Assembly: GCF_026650985.1 (NCBI RefSeq)
Contig: NZ_CP086239.1
Location: forward strand, 2,232,001-2,296,000
Direction of reading: 5' to 3'
Source of the DNA: Clostridium estertheticum
GTDB lineage: Bacteria > Bacillota > Clostridia > Clostridiales > Clostridiaceae
DNA length: 64,000 nt
Shown here: positions 1-7,696 of the stretch, in pieces
Layout: the number at the start of each line of letters is the position of its first letter
How positions within the stretch are numbered: the first letter of the stretch is position 1
Notes under the pieces: model-generated
What the model was told of the DNA's origin: nothing
The model's database searches: none
The model's input: only the letters and a program-made list of their open reading frames with translations
Program-made: the position numbers and the translations under genes

Positions 1-2
1 AA

Positions 3-218
3 AAGAAAAATGATGAAAAAGAGAAATTGCTACAAATATTAACTCCCCGTGAGTTTGACGTGGCAAAACATATAATTGATGGGAAAAGCAACAAATCTAT
101 AAGTGAAGCTTTATTTGTTACTGAAGGCACTGTGAAAAATTATGTGTCTAAAATACTAGAAAAACTACAAGTAAATAACAGAACGGAGCTTGTTATTTAC
201 TTGCAGAAAATATTTTAA
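3..218 (+). CDS. LuxR/NarL-type response regulator, C-terminal DNA-binding end (partial)
   Basis: The reading frame is open from the window edge, so the gene starts upstream; the TTG at 27 is probably internal. What remains is a GerE/LuxR four-helix HTH: the family signature LTPREFDVAKHI opens it, followed by GKSNKSISEALFVTEGTVKNY and a recognition helix ending in SKILEKLQV. In NarL/FixJ response regulators this domain sits behind a phospho-receiver domain, which would lie outside the window. The target genes cannot be told from here. The next gene is convergent. Confidence 0.85.
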   Translation, partial: KKNDEKEKLLQILTPREFDVAKHIIDGKSNKSISEALFVTEGTVKNYVSKILEKLQVNNRTELVIYLQKIF

Positions 219-299
219 GAAAAGATCCATAAGTTAAAATAAACGCAGACAAAAGTATATTTTCAGCTATCTTTTGGACTGTATGTGGGTTTTAACTCT

Positions 300-1274
300 T
301 TACTCTTTATTATTAACCTTATCTCTAGCATAAGCAGCTGCTCCAATCATACCAGCACAATCACCCAATTTAGCTTGTACAACTCTGCACGCATTGCTGG
401 ATATCTTTAATGCGTGGCCATTAATTGTTTCACGTACCGTATTTAATAATCTATCCCCGGCTAAAGACATGCCTCCACCCACAATAATAATCTCTGGATT
501 AAATAAATTAATAACATTTGCCAGGCCAAAACCAAGTATCCGTCCAGTTTCATGCATTACTTCAATTGCCAAATTATCCTGCAGATCATATGCCTTAGAT
601 ATCATATGCGCCTCAATATTGCTATTATCATAATTAACCCATTCTTCTATTATACTATTTCTTCCTTTATTTAATTTTTCAATAAAGGTATTAACCATTC
701 CAACTGCTGAAACATATCTTCCTAAACATCCAGAACTTCCACACTTGCAAGGGCGTCCTTCTCTATACATATTCATATGCCCGATTTCTCCTGCACTCGC
801 TGTTTCTCCATACATAACTTTACCATCCATAACTATTCCTGACCCTAAACCAGTACCTAATGTAATAAGGATTAGATTCTTTGAATTCAATCCAGCACCA
901 TATAGCCACTCCCCATATAGATTTACACGAACATCATTATCGATAAATACTGGAAAGTGGAATCTCTTTTTCATCTCGTTAACAACATGTATATTTTCCC
1001 AACCTGGAAAGTTTGGTGAAAAAAATGATTTACCCTCGTATGGATCCAATAGTCCTGGAATACCCATTCCCATACAGTAGATTAACTTCTCCGTGATATT
1101 AAGATTTCCCATCATATCTTCAACTATGTGTATGATTTTGTTTAAAACATATGCAGGTCCATTTTGCGCTTCTGTTGACTTACGTACTTCAACGATCAAT
1201 TTTAAATCTAAATTAAATAATGCAACCTTAATGTTAGTTCCACCTAAATCAACCCCAATTATGAACTCACTCAT
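300..1274 (-). CDS. ROK-family sugar kinase (glucokinase-like)
   Basis: ROK kinase that would phosphorylate a hexose with ATP in the cytoplasm. Visible motifs: phosphate-binding DLGGTN (about 9-14), catalytic DND (112-114), GTGLGSG (140-146), EIGH (163-166) and the zinc-binding C-x-C-G-x-x-G-C (176-183); the residues after the last Cys are LG rather than the more usual WE or LE. The 324-residue length is normal. Its start overlaps the end of the galactokinase reading frame by 4 bp (ATGA), so the two are co-transcribed and it probably takes part in galactose or galactoside use, for example on the glucose released. Exact substrate unknown. Residues 1-112 are duplicated at 5954-6297. Confidence 0.88.
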   Translation of the reverse strand: MSEFIIGVDLGGTNIKVALFNLDLKLIVEVRKSTEAQNGPAYVLNKIIHIVEDMMGNLNITEKLIYCMGMGIPGLLDPYEGKSFFSPNFPGWENIHVVNEMKKRFHFPVFIDNDVRVNLYGEWLYGAGLNSKNLILITLGTGLGSGIVMDGKVMYGETASAGEIGHMNMYREGRPCKCGSSGCLGRYVSAVGMVNTFIEKLNKGRNSIIEEWVNYDNSNIEAHMISKAYDLQDNLAIEVMHETGRILGFGLANVINLFNPEIIIVGGGMSLAGDRLLNTVRETINGHALKISSNACRVVQAKLGDCAGMIGAAAYARDKVNNKE

Positions 1275-2583
1275 GCTACTAAACTGTTTATGTTAACAGC
1301 CCCATATTTTCTTATATTAACTTTATATATACCATTATTATTGTATTTGCTCATGTATGTTATATATTCTTTAGTAATTCCCTTTGGTAATAAAACCAGT
1401 ATTACACCTGCAAATCCACCCCCATGTACTCTACATGCACCAGCACCATTTTTCTTTATAAATAATTCGCTTAATGCTAGGTATAAGGTAAGTGCCTGTT
1501 CATGAGTAGCTGATATTGAGTAGCTGATATTGAATAACAATTTTGAAGCCATTTCCATGATGAATTGCCTGATTCATTTACTAGCTTAATAAAGTCACCA
1601 TAATTACCCACATTTAAAGCATCTACCTGCTTATCAACACGTTTATTTTCCTCAAAGAAATGTAGTGATCTTAAAATGGCCCTATCTCCAGCCACCTCTC
1701 TCAGATTGTCTAAATTATTAAGCAAATCTTCTAATGTGACATCCCTTAAAACGCTTGCGCCAAGATTGCTTGCAACTGCCTTCATTTCTATTGGTATTGA
1801 TGAATATTCTTCACTCAAATCTGCATGATTTGCACCAGTTGAGACAATTACCAAATCATATATCTGCTCTATTGTTGTGTAATCTATATCTTTTATTATA
1901 GGAAATTCTGGATCTTTAAAATCTATTGTAATTAATCCACCATGAGCACAGGCTAATTGGTCTAATATCCCAGATTGTTTATTCCACTTTGTATTTTCCG
2001 CATATTTACCAACTTTACTACATGTAATTATATCCATTTCATTATTGTTATAAAAATAATTAATAATTGAACATAATAACATTTCAAAGGATGCTGATGA
2101 GCTAACGCCTGCTGCACATATTACATCACTAGTTATACAAACATTAAATCCTCCTATTTTATATCCATATTTTTTTACGCCTTCTAAAACCCCTTTAACT
2201 AATAATGTTGCTTCAGTATCCTTTTCAGCACTCTCTAAGTTATCTAAATCAATAACGAAATCTTCATTATAGGTTAAGCTTTTTATACTTATCTTATTAT
2301 TATCCGTCACTTCTGTAACTCCAATGCAGTCCAAGTTAATACTAGCAGCAATCACCTTACCTAAGTTATGATCTGTATGGTTTCCACTTATTTCTGAACG
2401 CCCTGGTGAACTAAAAATATAAATATCGTTTGTTTTAAATTTCTTATCATATTCTTTAACTAAACTAGTATACCTAAGAATTTGTTTAACTATAATTTCT
2501 TCCTCTTGTCCATACAAATCTCCAAACAGGATCTTAGTAGACTTAGAATTAAGTATTTCAATTGTATTATTTAGCGTTGGCAT
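1271..2583 (-). pseudogene. galK: Galactokinase, frameshifted by a 14-bp tandem duplication
   Basis: Galactokinase (galactose + ATP to galactose-1-phosphate, Leloir pathway). The first 355 or so codons read cleanly: galactokinase signature GRSEISGNHTDHN (61-73) and GHMP-kinase ATP loop GVSSSAS (159-165). The frame then breaks after SWKWLQNCYSISAT and ends early. The second frame (1271-1558) carries the rest, including the C-terminal GHMP motif around CRVHGGGFAGV. The break is exactly a duplicated 14-mer GAGTAGCTGATATT at 1504-1517 and 1518-1531; removing one copy restores one 432-residue protein with SISATHEQALTLY across the joint. Good ribosome site (GGGGGG) before the ATG at 2583. First gene of an operon with the ROK kinase. 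Confidence 0.9.
1504..1531. repeat. Exact 2 x 14-bp tandem repeat inside galK
   Basis: Two identical adjacent copies of GAGTAGCTGATATT. Fourteen is not a multiple of three, so the extra copy shifts the galK frame. Such repeats can revert by slippage, so it could act as an on/off switch or be a recent mutation. Confidence 0.97.
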
Positions 2584-2935
2584 TAATATTCCCCCCTAAT
2601 TTTATATTACTTTACCATATTTAAACGTTTTCTATAAATATAAATTTTTTTATATCATAATCAACTGTATTAATTTTAGCATTCAATATTATAGAAAAGG
2701 TTTTCTTTAATTGTATTTTATACCTTTTTTAGTAAATATTCAACAAAATTTATAATTACTTGTTATAAAATTAATTTAATAATTAAATAAATTTTAGGCT
2801 GTGACATTTTAATTATATAAAAAACTATTGAAAGTAATACAATACCAATTGAGTTACTTTCACATTAAGGCTATTACTCATTTTAAATAATTATAAAAAT
2901 ACTTAATTTATGTAAATAATGTTATAATTGGATAT
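2584..2935. promoter_or_regulatory. Promoter region between galK and the HAD gene
   Basis: Divergent intergenic region. Toward galK it has a strong ribosome site and, at about 2619-2634, a dyad around AAACGTTT (2623-2630). That fits a LacI/GalR-family operator or a CcpA cre site with two mismatches. Further out lies a 32-nt hairpin (2830-2861) and a TATAAT box at 2923-2928 reading toward the HAD gene. The block is repeated, diverged, at about 6756-7100, with the AAACGTTT core kept. Confidence 0.55.
2830..2861. repeat. Dispersed hairpin, family A, copy 1
   Basis: Inverted repeat GAAAGTAA...TTACTTTC with conserved inner sequence AATACCAATT. On the minus strand it is followed by a short T run. 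The same hairpin recurs at 7004-7035, 29817-29859 and 34787-34833, the last two acting as plausible transcription terminators. Confidence 0.8.
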
Positions 2936-3005
2936 ATATTATTATTTTAAATAAAGATTTAATTCAAAGTTAAGATAAATTATATTTGGTGGAGGAGTTT
3001 ATAGA

Positions 3006-3647
3006 ATGGGGGAATTAAGACTTGTTTGTTTTGACTTAGACGATACTCTGATTAGAGAAATACATTCCGTTATGTTGCCATGCATTTTAAATGGAAAAGA
3101 AAACGAACACTCTTTCATTCAAGAACAAGAAGAAAAAGGGCTGATTAACTACAAGTCAGCAGATTACCTTAGAGCCGAATTACTTGTAGGTCTTGAAGAA
3201 CGTAAAATTGCTCAATCTTTTTTGGAGATAGCAAAACCTTTAAAAAATATCAAAAGTGTAGTTGAAACGTTACATGAACAAGATATTAAATGCATTGTTA
3301 TTACTGTCGGCCCAAAGCAAGTAGCCAAAGTTGTATGTGATATTTGGGGGTTTGATGATTATTATGGTAGTGATTATGAAGTGCTTGAAGGAATATTTAC
3401 TGGAAAAATTCTTGATTACATTGGGGCTGAACAAAAAATCGAATGTTTGCAAGATTTTTGTAAACATAACAATATAAAACCCTATGAATGTATTTCTGTA
3501 GGCGATGGTTCAACAGATATTCCAATTTTTGAATACTGCGGAAAGTCTATCGCTATTAACAGTTCTCCAAAAGTTAGAGAGAGTGCATTGTATTCAGTTG
3601 ATACAGACGATTTAGCAGACATCCTTAAATACATTTTATGTGCATAA
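3006..3647 (+). CDS. HAD-superfamily phosphatase, SerB-like
   Basis: Haloacid-dehalogenase phosphohydrolase of 213 residues. Motif I FDLDDTL (9-15) supplies the nucleophile and acid aspartates; motif II is the Thr of VITVG (about 98-102); the motif III Lys is about K144; motif IV GDGSTD (166-171) binds magnesium. The cap region between motifs I and II is alpha-helical and short, as in phosphoserine-phosphatase-like (subfamily IB) members. The ATG follows a GGAGGAG site at good distance. Substrate unknown; a phosphoserine or small sugar-phosphate phosphatase is possible. Stands alone between two promoter regions. Confidence 0.85.
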   Translation: MGELRLVCFDLDDTLIREIHSVMLPCILNGKENEHSFIQEQEEKGLINYKSADYLRAELLVGLEERKIAQSFLEIAKPLKNIKSVVETLHEQDIKCIVITVGPKQVAKVVCDIWGFDDYYGSDYEVLEGIFTGKILDYIGAEQKIECLQDFCKHNNIKPYECISVGDGSTDIPIFEYCGKSIAINSSPKVRESALYSVDTDDLADILKYILCA

Positions 3648-3649
3648 CA

Positions 3650-3750
3650 CAAATGTAATGATATGAATTACATTCACATTGACTCTATTACTCATTTTAA
3701 ATAATTATAAATGTACTTTGTTTTGAAATTTATGGTATTATTAGTATAAT
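3650..3750 (+). promoter_or_regulatory. Hairpin plus sigma-A promoter for the 3816 gene
   Basis: Hairpin AATGTAAT...ATTACATT (3650-3672), then the sequence CTATTACTCATTTTAAATAA shared with 2872 and about 7046, then a promoter: -35 TTGAAA (3723-3728), 16-bp spacer, -10 TATAAT (3745-3750). The downstream ATG is at 3816 behind GGAGGG. Confidence 0.6.
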
Positions 3751-3815
3751 CAAGTAAATATTCATATCATCCTCGAAAGATAGGAATATTCAACTTTAAA
3801 ATATGGAGGGATATT

Positions 3816-4262
3816 ATGAAAGATAAATCTTGGTTAAAGTATTTTTTTATAATCCTAATAATACTTTTTATTGTATTTAGTGGACAGCACATTCTTGATG
3901 GTATTAATAGAAATGCACAAGAAACCTATATTACTCATCCTTATCTTCAAAATATTTTAATGATTATTTTTTATGGAGGAATAGGTTTGCTACTTGGTTT
4001 AGAACATTTAATCCATGAAATAAAAAAAGAAGGAACCTGGATAATGAATGTCCCTAAATTCTTATTAATGGGGCTTCCTTCATTGTATTTTTCACTTGCT
4101 GTTTTCATATACTATAGTAGTAATCAATTAGTACGAAATATATTAGCATATCCTATTGGTATTTTATTAACTAGTAATCAAAGCTTTATATGGGTCTTCC
4201 CATTAATACTTGGATATTCAATTATTACGAGTTTTTATAAAAAAATAGACGGTTGTAAATAG
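3816..4262 (+). CDS. Hypothetical four-helix membrane protein
   Basis: 148 residues, not assigned to a family. Hydrophobic stretches at about 8-24, 46-64, 79-103 and 124-140 suggest four membrane spans with a short charged cytosolic loop (EIKKEGTW) between the second and third. Strong ribosome site (GGAGGG) and its own promoter. It is followed at short spacing by two more small genes on the same strand, so the three may form one transcript, but nothing reveals a function. Confidence 0.65.
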   Translation: MKDKSWLKYFFIILIILFIVFSGQHILDGINRNAQETYITHPYLQNILMIIFYGGIGLLLGLEHLIHEIKKEGTWIMNVPKFLLMGLPSLYFSLAVFIYYSSNQLVRNILAYPIGILLTSNQSFIWVFPLILGYSIITSFYKKIDGCK

Positions 4263-4344
4263 GTCTAGTTTGAAATATCCTTTTGTCATCTAAAGTAAAA
4301 CTAATAAAGAACTCTTTAAATAAAATTAATTGGAGGTTGTTAAA

Positions 4345-4524
4345 ATGGCTAATGAAATTTGTCCTCATTGTAGAGCATTAAGAGATACTGTAGTATCAAC
4401 TTTTGAAAAGGAAATTAATGAAGACGGAGATATTTTTAAAGTGTTAACAAAAAATTATCATTGTTCAATGTGCAACTCTTTTATTCGATGCGAGGATATA
4501 AAACACCTCATAATAAAAATATAA
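4345..4524 (+). CDS. Small zinc-ribbon protein
   Basis: 59 residues. Two CxxC pairs, CPHC near the N-terminus and CSMC about 34 residues later, would form a rubredoxin-like zinc ribbon; a further Cys follows in FIRCEDIKH. The ATG at 4345 is chosen over an in-frame upstream codon because GGAGGTTG sits 6-9 nt before it. Similar short zinc-ribbon proteins are common in clostridia with no defined role. May act in nucleic-acid or protein binding; this is inference from the fold only. Confidence 0.7.
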   Translation: MANEICPHCRALRDTVVSTFEKEINEDGDIFKVLTKNYHCSMCNSFIRCEDIKHLIIKI

Positions 4525-4570
4525 AAAGCATATAACTTATATTCTAATCAATACTTATCGGAGGATTATT

Positions 4571-4912
4571 ATGAAAGAATTTAAAGGTGTAATTGTTGAA
4601 GAGAGTCTAAATGATAATAGAATTATTAACCAACTAGAAGTTATTAGTCTATGTATATCAGGTCATGAAAATCCATTAGAAAGATGGCATCTCTATACTG
4701 TTATGGTTTCAGAGGAAGAAATTGAAAAATTGTCAGAGTGCATTAAAGACAAATGGTATATGCACTTTTTAAAAGATAGGCAAATAATTGCTATATTTAA
4801 GGGCAAAAAATTTATTTTTAATTATGATGATAAAGCTACATGGAAACCAGCAGTAGATTATGGTTTATCAATAGGTATACCAGAAAGTCAATTGGATTTT
4901 CTTATGCATTAA
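4571..4912 (+). CDS. Hypothetical cytoplasmic protein
   Basis: 113 residues, acidic-basic mix with no signal or membrane segment and no motif that I recognise. The ribosome site GGAGGA lies 7 nt before the ATG, and the gene sits 46 bp behind the zinc-ribbon gene, which supports translation. The 5' end of a group II intron begins about 50 bp after its stop codon. Confidence 0.6.
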   Translation: MKEFKGVIVEESLNDNRIINQLEVISLCISGHENPLERWHLYTVMVSEEEIEKLSECIKDKWYMHFLKDRQIIAIFKGKKFIFNYDDKATWKPAVDYGLSIGIPESQLDFLMH

Positions 4913-4963
4913 GTACTTCACATGACTAAACATACATATAATTCGTAGTATTCATATATTTTG

Positions 4964-5953
4964 GTGCGACAAGAGGTCGCTAAATAGGAGTGTTTCGTAA
5001 GAAACTGCGTTAGTTACTAAGCGTATCCCCGCTTGAAACTGCACTCCGAGTAATTGGTTTGTAGGTTGCATTAGAGTTAAATACCTAAGGCTATTGCTTT
5101 ACGCAGAAGCAATACTTGGTTAGGGGAAAAATGGAAAGTATAAACGAAAGTTGAACCTTTGTAATCTTCGTTAATGAAGATAAGCGTACTGCGGTATAAC
5201 AAGCTTAATGTGGATAGGAAAGATTGAATCGAATTCCAATCGTACAGTAACCCATATATCCATCGGAGTAAAGAAGGGTGCTTCCCCATTTGAATCTACT
5301 ATTAGCGGAACTTGGTAAACCCTTTAAGTTCCTCGATAGAGGTAGGGCAATCGAAAGAAAGCTACAATACCAGAGGGTAAGGGATAGTGGAGAAAGCGAA
5401 TACCAGTAGGACGAAAGTTCAGGGAAAAAGATAACCCACTGGATAGAGTTTAATAACTCACTCGAAAGAGGGCAGACTTCCACATGGTCATCAACACGAA
5501 AGAAAACGTAAAGAGGAATCTTTTTAAGGAGAGACATGTTATGAAAACTATTAATAAATTTAATACGTCGGCTGTTTCTCCACATATAGAGAGCTGGTCA
5601 TTAATAGACTGGAAGGAAATATATGAATATGTGAAGAAACTTCGCCAACGGATTTTTCGTGCCGAACAGTTGGGACAGAAAAGAAAAGTAAGAAAGCTTC
5701 AAAGGCTAATGATTAAAAGTAATGCTAATTTGCTACTTTCAATAAAAAGAGTTACACAAATTAATAAAGGTAAAAAAACGGCTGGTGTTGACGGTCAAAT
5801 TGCTATCACAGCAAGTGAGAGGTTTAACTTATACAACATTCTCAAGAGATATAACATTAAATATGTTAGACCAAAGCCAGTAAAGAGAGTATACATACCT
5901 AAGAAAAACGGTAAAATGCGACCTTTAGGAATACCAGTTATAAAAGACAGGAT
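4964..5953 (+). mobile_element. Group II intron fragment (5' end intact, 3' part lost)
   Basis: The boundary GTGCGAC is the conserved start of bacterial group II introns, followed by about 570 nt of structured, non-coding sequence as expected for domains I-III, then a reverse-transcriptase gene beginning in the domain IV position. The element stops abruptly within that gene: from 5954 the sequence matches the ROK kinase gene (ACATCATTAT also occurs at 931-940). The rest of the RT, maturase and domains V-VI are missing, so it cannot splice or move unaided. Retained 5' with lost 3' end points to a DNA deletion or recombination, not aborted reverse transcription. Confidence 0.85.
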
Positions 5954-5969
5954 ACATCATTATAGATAA
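5541..5969 (+). pseudogene. ltrA: Group II intron reverse transcriptase/maturase (LtrA-like), N-terminal fragment
   Basis: The first 137 or so residues of an intron-encoded protein: a basic N-terminal region, then RT0/RT1 blocks including KKTAGVDG, VKRVYIPKKNGKMRPLGIP and VIKDR. The last residues IHHYR come from the fused ROK sequence and end at a chance stop. Full-length family members are about 420-600 residues and carry the catalytic YADD block, which is absent here. The ATG at 5541 is preferred to the upstream in-frame start because AAGGAGAG precedes it. Confidence 0.85.
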
Positions 5970-6297
5970 ATACTGGAAAGTGGAATTTCTTTTTCATCTC
6001 GTTAACAACATGTATGTTTTCCCAACCTGGAAAGTTTGGTGAAAAAAATGATTTACCCTCGTATGGATCTAATAGTCCTGGAATACCCATTCCCATACAA
6101 TAGATTGACTTCTGCGCAATATTAAGATTTCCCATCATATCTTCAACTATGCGTATAATTTTGTTTAAAACATATGCAGGTCCGTTTTGTGCTTCTGTTG
6201 ACTTACGTACTTCAACGATCAATTTTAAATCCAAATTAAATAATGCAACATTAATGTTAGTTCCACCTAAATCAACCCCAATTATAAACTCACTCAT
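5954..6297 (-). pseudogene. ROK kinase, truncated second copy
   Basis: Encodes about the first 114 residues of the ROK kinase at 300-1274 with few substitutions (for example NINVALF for NIKVALF), then runs into intron sequence at the DND motif, where the catalytic D114 region becomes YNDVSCLL and stops. It keeps the phosphate-binding DLGGTN but lacks the catalytic and zinc-binding parts, so it should be inactive. It still overlaps the remnant galK frame by 4 bp, as in copy 1. Confidence 0.9.
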
Positions 6298-6743
6298 ACT
6301 AATAAACCGTTTATGTTTACAGCCACATATTTTTTTACGCCTTCTAAAACCCCTTTAACTAATAATGCTGCTTCAGTATCCTTTTCAGAACTCTCTAAGT
6401 TATCTAAATCAATAACGAAATCTTTATTATAGGTTAAGCTTTTTATACTTATCTTATTATTATCTGTCACTTCTGTAACTCCAACGCAGTCCAAATTAAT
6501 ACTAGCAGCAATCACCTTACCTAAGTTATGATCCGTATGGTTTCCATTTATTTCTGCACGCCCTGGTGAGCTAAAAATATAAATATCGTTTGTTTTAAAT
6601 TTTTTATCATATTCTTTAACTAAACTAGTATACCTAAGAATCTGTTTAACTATAATTTCTTCCTCTTGTCCATACAAATCTCCAAACAAGACCTTATTAG
6701 ACTTAGAATTAAGTATCTCAATTGTATTATTTAGCGTTGGCAT
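6294..6743 (-). pseudogene. Galactokinase, second copy with a large internal deletion
   Basis: The first 139 or so codons match galK at 2583 onward (signature GRAEINGNHTDHN), then jump straight to the last codons (VAVNINGLLV; copy 1 ends GAVNINSLVA). The joint lies in a CATATTTT-like run that also occurs at both the 1305 and 2165 sides of copy 1, so about 860 bp was probably lost between short direct repeats. The ATP-binding GHMP loop is gone. The ATG at 6743 matches the copy 1 start. Upstream promoter sequence including AAACGTTT (6795-6802) is kept. Confidence 0.9.
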
Positions 6744-6755
6744 TAATATTCCCAC

Positions 6756-7125
6756 CCTAGTTTTATATTACTTTATCATTTTCAAATTATATTTAAACGT
6801 TTTCTATAAATATAAATTTTTTTTATATCATAATCAACTGTATTAGTTTTAGTATTCTAATACTATAGAAAAGGTTTTTTATAATTGTATTTTATACCTT
6901 TTTTAGTAAATATTCAACATAATTTATAATTACTTGTTATAAAATGAATTTAGTAATCAAATAAATTATAGGCTGTGACATTTTAATTATACAAAACGCT
7001 AATGAAAGTAACACAATACCAATTAAGTTACTTTCAGATTAGGCCTATTACTCATTCGAAATAATTGTAAATATATTCAATTTGCAGCAATTATGTTATA
7101 GTTAACTATATCTCTTATAACGAAT
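6756..7125. promoter_or_regulatory. Duplicated galK promoter region
   Basis: Diverged copy of 2584-2935: AAACGTTT dyad at 6795-6802, family A hairpin at 7004-7035 (GAAAGTAA...TTACTTTC), the CTATTACTCATT module near 7046 and a -10-like TATGTTATAG near 7091 reading toward the 7174 gene. Confidence 0.6.
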
Positions 7126-7173
7126 TTGTATAATATTACGGTGCGACTCATAATTTTTGGAGGTGAATTCGAT

Positions 7174-7620
7174 ATGTCAAAAAAATTAACAATAGTAACT
7201 TCTATTTTATGTGTTTTGGTACTCTTTGTAGGAGTTATTAACATCATAACGGTTCAAAATCATACAAAGGCGCTTCAAAATCATACAACGAGTAGGCTCG
7301 TAAGCATTTATTCGTCTATTGGATTAGGAGGAGATAAGCTTGATTATTCAATTAACCTAACTAACAAAAGTGATAAGACTATTTTTATACAGTCCGTTCA
7401 ACCCTTAGTTAATGAAACATTAAAAAATAGGATTTTAAGCAAGGAAATGATGGTTACTGTAAATAAAGAGATAAAACCCGATAAAGCAATTGCTATTACT
7501 GGAGTAATAATCGTTAATACAAAAGGATTAAAAGACATGGTAAAACTTGTACCTTTTATTACGGATATAAAGGTTATATCAACTGAAACTATAAGCCTTA
7601 AGACAAGCTTTGAACATTAA
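7174..7620 (+). CDS. Hypothetical membrane-anchored protein
   Basis: 148 residues with one N-terminal hydrophobic segment (about 5-25) after MSKK, then a mostly soluble region predicted to be outside the cell. The second half is rich in beta-prone stretches (SINLTNKSDKTIFIQSVQP), like small immunoglobulin-type extracellular domains, but no family is recognised. The ATG at 7174 is preferred to an upstream in-frame start because TGGAGGTG lies 9 nt before it. A near-perfect bidirectional terminator follows. Confidence 0.65.
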   Translation: MSKKLTIVTSILCVLVLFVGVINIITVQNHTKALQNHTTSRLVSIYSSIGLGGDKLDYSINLTNKSDKTIFIQSVQPLVNETLKNRILSKEMMVTVNKEIKPDKAIAITGVIIVNTKGLKDMVKLVPFITDIKVISTETISLKTSFEH

Positions 7621-7652
7621 GTTTTATTTGGGACTTTTCTTTTGTTTCGTTA

Positions 7653-7686
7653 CAAGTACCCCATATCTAATGATATGGGGTACTTG
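7653..7686. terminator. Bidirectional terminator; dispersed palindrome family B, copy 1
   Basis: Perfect 15-bp stem CAAGTACCCCATATC with loop TAAT, between the convergent 7174 gene and the methionyl-tRNA synthetase. The core CCCATATC..GATATGGG recurs at 13371-13411 and 30150-30186. Confidence 0.85.
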
Positions 7687-7696
7687 CTTAATTAAT

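Noticed and set aside
1290-1505. Plus-strand frames opposite galK
   Set aside because: Antisense shadows of the broken galK C-terminus with no independent signals.
5077-5585. Minus-strand frames of 70 and 126 codons
   Set aside because: They lie in the structured part of the group II intron and have no family resemblance or ribosome site.
7141-7150. GTGCGACT resembling a group II intron 5' end
   Set aside because: Only 7-8 bases match and no intron structure or reverse transcriptase follows; the gene start at 7174 follows directly.
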